Shown: positions 58,483 through 64,000 of the stretch, piece by piece
Layout of the letters: the number at the start of each line of letters is the position of its first letter
Position numbering within the stretch: position 1 is the first letter of the stretch
DNA from: Rhizophagus irregularis
Lineage: Eukaryota > Glomeromycota > Glomeromycetes > Glomerales > Glomeraceae
NCBI RefSeq assembly: GCF_026210795.1
Contig: NC_089432.1
Coordinates: 496,001 to 560,000, forward strand
Length of the DNA stretch: 64,000 bases
Direction of reading: 5' to 3'
The notes under the pieces: model-generated
Told to the model about the DNA's origin: nothing
The model's database searches: none
Seen by the model: only the letters and a program-made list of their open reading frames with translations
Made by a program: the position numbers and the translations under genes

Positions 58483-58599
58483 GAATAATAATCGAATGCA
58501 TATTAATTTGGAATTTCTTATTATATTATTTTAATATCTATCCCTTAAACTGTAGGGGTTAAAATTAATTTTAAAAATTTTTGAATTTTTAAAATATCT

Positions 58600-58865
58600 T
58601 AAGATCTAGTGATCATAGAAAGATGAAATTATATTTGTTAGATTCCTCTTATTAAGGCGCATTTAATGGTAATAAAATCATAACTCTAAAATTGATAGAT
58701 AAATGTTATATTAATTTATAAATTTTTAGATTTTATAAGTTATCCTGTCACATAATATTTGTAGAAGGACAATTTTTATTTTTATTAGATTCTTCTTATT
58801 GTGACGCATCAAATGATGGTAAATTTATATTTCTAGGGTTAATAGATAAAAAGATATTTCAATTT
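58600..58865 (+). repeat. Two degenerate units related to the hAT-like MITE interior
   Basis: ATCTAGTGATCATAGAAAGATG ... TAGATTCCTCTTATTAAGGCGCATTTAATGG, and again at 58750-58830 with GTAGAAGGACAA ... TAGATTCTTCTTATTGTGACGCATCAAATGATGG. They follow the order of the unit at 17976-18872 (ATCCAGTGATCGTAGAAAGAC ... GAATCGTCTCATAACGACGAGTCGAATGGTGG). Confidence 0.6.
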
Positions 58866-60641
58866 AAAAAATTTAGCTACTATTTGTTATAATTTGTCGA
58901 TCATTTACTTTTGAAAAATCATTATCCAAATTGAACTTTTTTTTCGATTTTTACTTAGAAAATACTATAGAATTTATTATAAAAATATTGGTTTATATAA
59001 TAAAATATTTTAAGGTATTTAAAAGTGTCTTTAATTAAAAAACAAAATTGCAGGCAAATTTGGCTGCAAAACAGTTTAAGGGATAACTTAATTTCAAAAT
59101 GATAATTAGCAATAGGTAACAAATTTAACAAAAGAAATTAATTTAATGGTAATTATTATTAAATTGACGTTTTTCATTTCATAATTTTTAAAACGATATA
59201 TAATAATAAATTCTAATAACCTAATTGATAATTTATATCTATACTCAAACCCAATTATAATTTTAATTTCAACAATTATTTTTTATATAAAGGTGAAATA
59301 TATAATCAAAATCTTCATGAAGAATTGAAGAATAAGGTAAGATCTTATATTATTGTAATTTTTATAGTACGATTCTAAAGATCCTAACTACGTATTGAAT
59401 TAAATTTATATAATATTATAATGAATCGTTTAGTTAATTTAACAATGGCAGTAATACTTGCAAATTTTCTCAATTTGTAATTTTAAATTAATTCATATTA
59501 TTATTTTATTTATTATAAATGTATACATATATAAATAACTTTTCTTTAGCAAACTTCATAGCTTATCATTATATACCATAAATAAATATAAATTTACATA
59601 TATTCTTCAATTCGTCTTATCGTTATAGTTTTTTTTTTTGCACTAAGATTACTAAGATTGTAAGTCGATTTATTTAAGTGATTAATAGTACAATATTATA
59701 TATACAAAAATTACAAGATAAAAAGAACTATTGGTTCCCCTGACTAAGCCGTATTGATTAGTGTGTCAATCCGTTGATTAATCGGATAAACGGATTATCA
59801 TATTAAAATTTTATAAAAATAAGTGTGGCCATAATTATCCAATTATGGATAAGTAAACGGATATTTGAGTCTGTAACGCCTAGTTCTTATTAACTTTAGT
59901 CAACCATTTACCAGTTTATACTGCGGGATAATCATCTAATATGATGATTTAAACTTATTTTGATAATGCAGATTTTTGGGTAAATCCAATATCCATTTAT
60001 CCGATAACACACTACCCCTGATTGCCTGATCGTTATTATGGTTAGAGTAGTTTGAGTGGCTGTCGAGGTCATGTGCACGTTCCAATGGCCAATCAAAGAA
60101 AATTTTTGTTACTAATCCAGTTCCGGTTGTGATAGGAATTTTTTTGTGATGCTAAAGTTTTTATTGATTAACTAGATGCCCGTCTCCAGGATGCTAAAAT
60201 AGTGACCCTTTAATTATTACTAGCATAGTAAATAACTCGCTCATACGAAACTTCTATGCAAATTACATTTATTTATAATTACATTTCTATCATCAAATGT
60301 TAACTGGAACAAAAAAAAATTAGGTTGGAGAAAAACTAAAAACCTTATTACTAAGGAATTTTCAAATCATTATGAAATTTCAAATTTACCAAAGAAATAT
60401 CATGTTAAAACTAATTCACATGTTCATTTATGAAAAAAATTGCTCCAATAATTTGTTAGTAAGAATTTAATTTATCGAAATTTAGATTTATTATAGTAAT
60501 TTTTCCTTTAAGTCAGAACTTTTTGTAACAATATTTAAAATCTATTTTCATATTCACACTAAATCTGCTACCTTTAATAAAACGTCGTATTCATGATCAC
60601 ATTAATATTATAAATTACTCATTGTACTAGTTAAATATAAT
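58866..60641. other. Intergenic, no gene seen
   Basis: Apart from the possible kinase 3' exon near 59300, only AT-rich sequence with GGATTATC/GGATAA motifs at 59770-60005. Confidence 0.5.
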
Positions 60642-61649
60642 TTATTTCTTTAAAAGAAATTTCAATTTACTTTGAGCATATTCATATCCTTGTTTAAAAG
60701 ATTTTTTATACCAATAAATGGCTTGATTCATATCTTTTTTAATTCCATCTCCATTCTCATACATCAAAGCAAGTTTACATTGAGCAAATTTATTTTCCAT
60801 ATTTGCTGCCTTCTTATATAATTCTAAAGCTTTCTGCTTATTAATTTTAACCTCAATTCCATCTTTATAAAAATTTCCTAATTTAATCATTCCAGTTGAA
60901 TTTCCTAAATCTGCTGCTTTTTGATATAATTCGAATGATTTTTGTTTATTAACTTCAGTTCCAATTCCATTGTAATAGCAAAATCCTAAATTAATCATTC
61001 CAGTTGAATTTCCTAAATCTGTCGCTTTTTGATATAATTCAAAAGCTTTTTTATAATCAGGATAAGTTCCAATTCCTTTGTGATAACAATATCCTAATGA
61101 ATATATTCCACTAGGAAATTCTTTTTTTGCTAATTTTTCAGTTAATTTAAATACTTTTTCATGATTTTTATCAACCCCTCTTCCACATACATACATTATA
61201 GCAAGTTCACATTGAGCTGCATTATTTTCCAAATCTACTGCTTTTTGATATAATTCAAATGATTTTTGTATATTCGTATCCATTCCAATTCCGTTATAAT
61301 TAAAATATCCGAGTAAATAAATAGAATTGGAATCATCCTGATTATTTAAAAGCCAACTAATGACTTCATTTAAATTTATCTTAAGATTATTAATATAATC
61401 AAGAATGTGTTGCTTTCTTACATTATAATCTTTTCCTTCATTTATTTCTTTAAAATATAAATTTACCAAATCATCAATTACAATATTTAAGTCTTCTTCA
61501 AAAATATTTTCGTGAATATCTTGAATTGTTGATTTTATTTCTTTTATATTTATTTTATCAAAATTTTGAATAATTTGAGATAATTCTCCATACATTTGAT
61601 GTTTATTATCTTTTTGATAATGTCCGCTAATTTCAGCGCTATCATTCAT
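60642..61649 (-). CDS. Sel1-repeat protein
   Basis: 335 aa, one exon. The N-terminal ~115 residues form a helical region (IIQNFDKINIKEIKSTI...). Five to six Sel1-like repeats of ~36 residues follow, each with a core like GYCYHKGIGT...KKAFELYQKATDLGNS, ending in ...IYWYKKSFKQGYEYAQSKL. Sel1 repeats are TPR-like solenoids that scaffold protein interactions, e.g. in ER-associated degradation or signalling. In Rhizophagus such repeats are often fused to the TKL kinases seen in this window; here they stand alone. No signal peptide. A decayed relative with the same order of motifs lies at 63165-63640 on the same strand. Confidence 0.9.
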   Translation of the reverse strand: MNDSAEISGHYQKDNKHQMYGELSQIIQNFDKINIKEIKSTIQDIHENIFEEDLNIVIDDLVNLYFKEINEGKDYNVRKQHILDYINNLKINLNEVISWLLNNQDDSNSIYLLGYFNYNGIGMDTNIQKSFELYQKAVDLENNAAQCELAIMYVCGRGVDKNHEKVFKLTEKLAKKEFPSGIYSLGYCYHKGIGTYPDYKKAFELYQKATDLGNSTGMINLGFCYYNGIGTEVNKQKSFELYQKAADLGNSTGMIKLGNFYKDGIEVKINKQKALELYKKAANMENKFAQCKLALMYENGDGIKKDMNQAIYWYKKSFKQGYEYAQSKLKFLLKK

Positions 61650-63164
61650 TTTGAAGAATAATAAAAAAATTTTTTATTTCACACATATTTATTTATTTAT
61701 TGGTAGTACTGCAGATCAAGTTTACTGCACACCTAGCAAATTATACTTCTCTGATCGTCATCAGTTGAAGTGTAACAAAGGACGATTACAAAGATTTCTA
61801 GATACTCGCCTGCACTACCCGTTAGATAACTGTGATCGATGCTGATTGGTTTCTGCTGTCACATAATGATGTCAATGTGTATCATATTATCAATTTCATT
61901 ACGTAGTCAATAAATAATTACCGTAAATTAAAAAACATTGACTATTATTTTGGTTTATATATAATAGTTATTGCGTCAGCAGTAGTATTAAAAGGTATAA
62001 CTAAACCGTAAAACTTATTAAATAAGGATTAATTTGTAGTCATATTTAACTGATAAAAAAAAATATCAATTATTTAACTATTAACAAAAAATATCAGTCC
62101 GTCAAAATCAGAATGATCCTAATAAACTGACCAATAACGTATAAATATTAAGTTAGTGAAAATTATAACATATTAAATTTTTATTCCTAAAGTAAATCAT
62201 TGGATGATTCTGGTAGTGATGGGTTTTTGGATGTTGTAGTTGTAGATGGTTTGGTTATATTTTATTTTATTTTTCTCTTTCACAGAATGAAATCAAAAGC
62301 CTCATCTATTGGTGATTTTGCAATGGAGTGGAATTAAAAGTCACGCAAGAACTATAGAAATGGATAATTTTCATAGTTTAATATACGAATATTTTTCAAC
62401 TCTATATAATACATATTGCATACTTCTTCTCATAAATATGTATTTATGTATGACACAATAAAAATACTAAACCATGGTTAATAAAAATAGAAATACTATA
62501 ATGCGGGAATTATTGTCAGGCCCATAATTTGGAAATGATATCAAACTAGATGGATTATAATGAAATTTTTGTGAAATGACACTTTTTATTAAAAGAAGAT
62601 GGCGTTGAATTTCAATAAATATATATTATAAAAAACAGTATTGAATTCTACAATTGTAACAATAGTATACTTTTAGATTATAAAAATTCGCCATAATAAA
62701 TAATATTACGCCGCATCAGTATAGCACAATTTCATGCAATAAGATTTATTCCACATGGAATTTCTCTTTCTGCTGATTTTTCAAATAGTTCAAAAGCTAC
62801 AATTCAAATACATACAAATAAGTAATATCATATTAAAATATACTACACAGTATTTCCCTCATAAAAAATTTATATCATATTCACGGAGTTTTACAGAAAT
62901 TACGGATAAAATTTTTACAGGGTCCATCATTGGTATACTGTAATTTAGATAAATTAAATATTGTATATACAGTATACAATTTTAACAACTTGTTAAAGAT
63001 TACAAATATTTAATACAAACGAATACTTAATATCTTAATATCTTTAATGGTATATTTGTATGTCCATATTATGGTAAATTTACAAATTAAATTATTTAGA
63101 TACAGTATTTGATGATAAAAAGTTAAAAATTTCAATAATAATAAAAGATAAATACTTTTTTGAT
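61650..63164. other. Intergenic, no supportable gene
   Basis: The ORFs at 61651-61845 and 62755-62943 show no family features. Confidence 0.5.
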
Positions 63165-63640
63165 AATTAACATCAATTCCAATTCCATGATAACAACGAT
63201 TACCTAATTATTTATTCCTTTCCTAAACGTATGTTCTATATGAATTTCTAAATTTGCTGACTTTTGATATAATTCAAATACCTTTTGTGAATCAATGACA
63301 GTTCCCATTCCACTTTTATAATAACTTCCTAACTGATTGGCCCACCTGGATGTTCTTTCAGATAATTTAAAATTTTATCATAATTTTACTTCCATCCATA
63401 TACAAAATATCATTAAACTACTTTGTTTTTTAATTCTAGTACTTCTTTCTGAAATACTGAGTCAATTGCAATTTATTTGTTGACAATCACTCCAATTCCA
63501 TGAAAATTAAAATATCTAATTAAATAGATAGAATTTGAATCATTCTGATTATTTATAAGCCATTGATGACGAATTTTCTATAAAGTTATCTATATAAATC
63601 AAGAACAATTTTTATCTTTTCCTTCATTTATTTCAAATAT
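63165..63640 (-). pseudogene. Sel1-repeat protein pseudogene
   Basis: Pieces in several frames match the gene at 60642-61649: HQWLINNQNDSNSIYLIRYF and FHGIGVIVNK (about 63570-63480), then SYYKSGMGTVIDSQK and FELYQKSANLEIH (about 63330-63240). Stops and frameshifts occur between them, so it is non-functional. It probably arose by local tandem duplication. Confidence 0.75.
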
Positions 63641-63957
63641 CAATAAGAAAATTGCTAAAGATAAAATAAAGATTAATGAGATAAGTCTAAATTAAAAAAT
63701 TTTATGTGATATTTTCGATATTTATCATATTCATGATAATTATTTAATATATTTTTTAATCATTGCATGATTTTTAAAAATAAACTTGTTATTTTGCTAT
63801 GCTAAATAATATTTTCCAATATAAACATATAAATAGACCAAATTCAATCTTACCCCAAGATAGGACACATTCAACTGAAGATAGTTTGAATATTACTGCT
63901 GAGATTGGGACATTTGGTTGTACTTCAACTTGATTATTCTAAATTAGCATAGATAAA
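63641..63957. other. Intergenic, no gene seen
   Basis: AT-rich sequence with no coding or repeat signal beyond the window-edge repeat. Confidence 0.4.
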
Positions 63958-64000
63958 TTGGACCCAAGTTGGTTTTAACATGTTAATTTTGGCAAATTTA
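63958..64000 (+). repeat. Edge of a dispersed repeat (identical to 43945-43987)
   Basis: The last 43 bases (from TTGGACCCAAGTTGG to the window end) are identical to 43945-43987, while sequence to the left differs. The repeat presumably continues beyond the window. Confidence 0.85.

Noticed and set aside
1-64000. tRNA and full rRNA genes
   Set aside because: No complete cloverleaf with matched A and B boxes and acceptor stem was found by eye; only the SINE head and a 5S-like fragment were seen.

Overview
The window looks like nuclear DNA of an arbuscular mycorrhizal fungus close to Rhizophagus (Glomeromycotina). It is very AT-rich. Its genes have short GT-AG introns (about 65-180 nt). The gene families are those expanded in these fungi: tyrosine-kinase-like (TKL) kinases with an N-terminal Cys ribbon, Sel1-repeat proteins, F-box/LRR proteins, Argonautes and small secreted proteins. 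This assignment is inference from gene content, not a search result.

Layout. 1-1086: truncated DNA-transposon copy. 1092-2226 and 12701-13767: a duplicated block, each copy with a two-exon small secreted protein gene whose signal-peptide exon was recovered here. 2.9-7.5 kb: a second duplication, partly inverted, carrying a hAT-like MITE whose empty site is visible in the partner copy, plus a TKL kinase (4827-6456) that has a near-twin in inverted orientation at 40342-41971. 8603-12144: a complete 13-exon Argonaute, reconstructed to 831 aa with a DEDH slicer tetrad. 13.8-21.4 kb: gene-poor, with a hAT-like MITE built of a fourfold inverted unit (17976-18872). 21.4-26.9 kb: two oppositely oriented arrays of a ~60-bp repeat flanking a mosaic inverted repeat, with a SINE in one arm. 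26943-28917: a poly(A)-tailed retroposon with a single ORF1-like gene and a perfect 16-bp target-site duplication (TSD). 29233-37229: a full-length non-LTR retrotransposon with a 19-bp TSD, broken by one stop codon in ORF2.

38.0-48.6 kb: F-box gene, kinase twin, shattered F-box remnants, then a kinase pseudogene in which the N-lobe region is repeated four times and whose APE motif is split by a 1.48-kb terminal-inverted-repeat (TIR) element. 49.3-50.8 kb: broken gene of unknown family. 51-56.3 kb: mostly repeats, with a possible LTR-element remnant, a minisatellite and a LINE 3' fragment. 56823-58482: third kinase with one frameshift. 60642-61649: intact Sel1 gene, with a decayed relative at 63.2-63.6 kb.

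Working together. The clearly intact host genes are one Argonaute, two kinases, one F-box protein, one Sel1 protein and two secreted proteins. They sit in a landscape of LINE, SINE, hAT-like and other TIR insertions, several datable by TSDs and empty sites. A slicer-competent Argonaute next to active-looking retroelements fits an RNA-silencing setting, but no functional link is shown. The most unusual structures are the 21.4-29 kb satellite/retroposon complex, the ORF1-only retroposon and the four-module N-lobe array.
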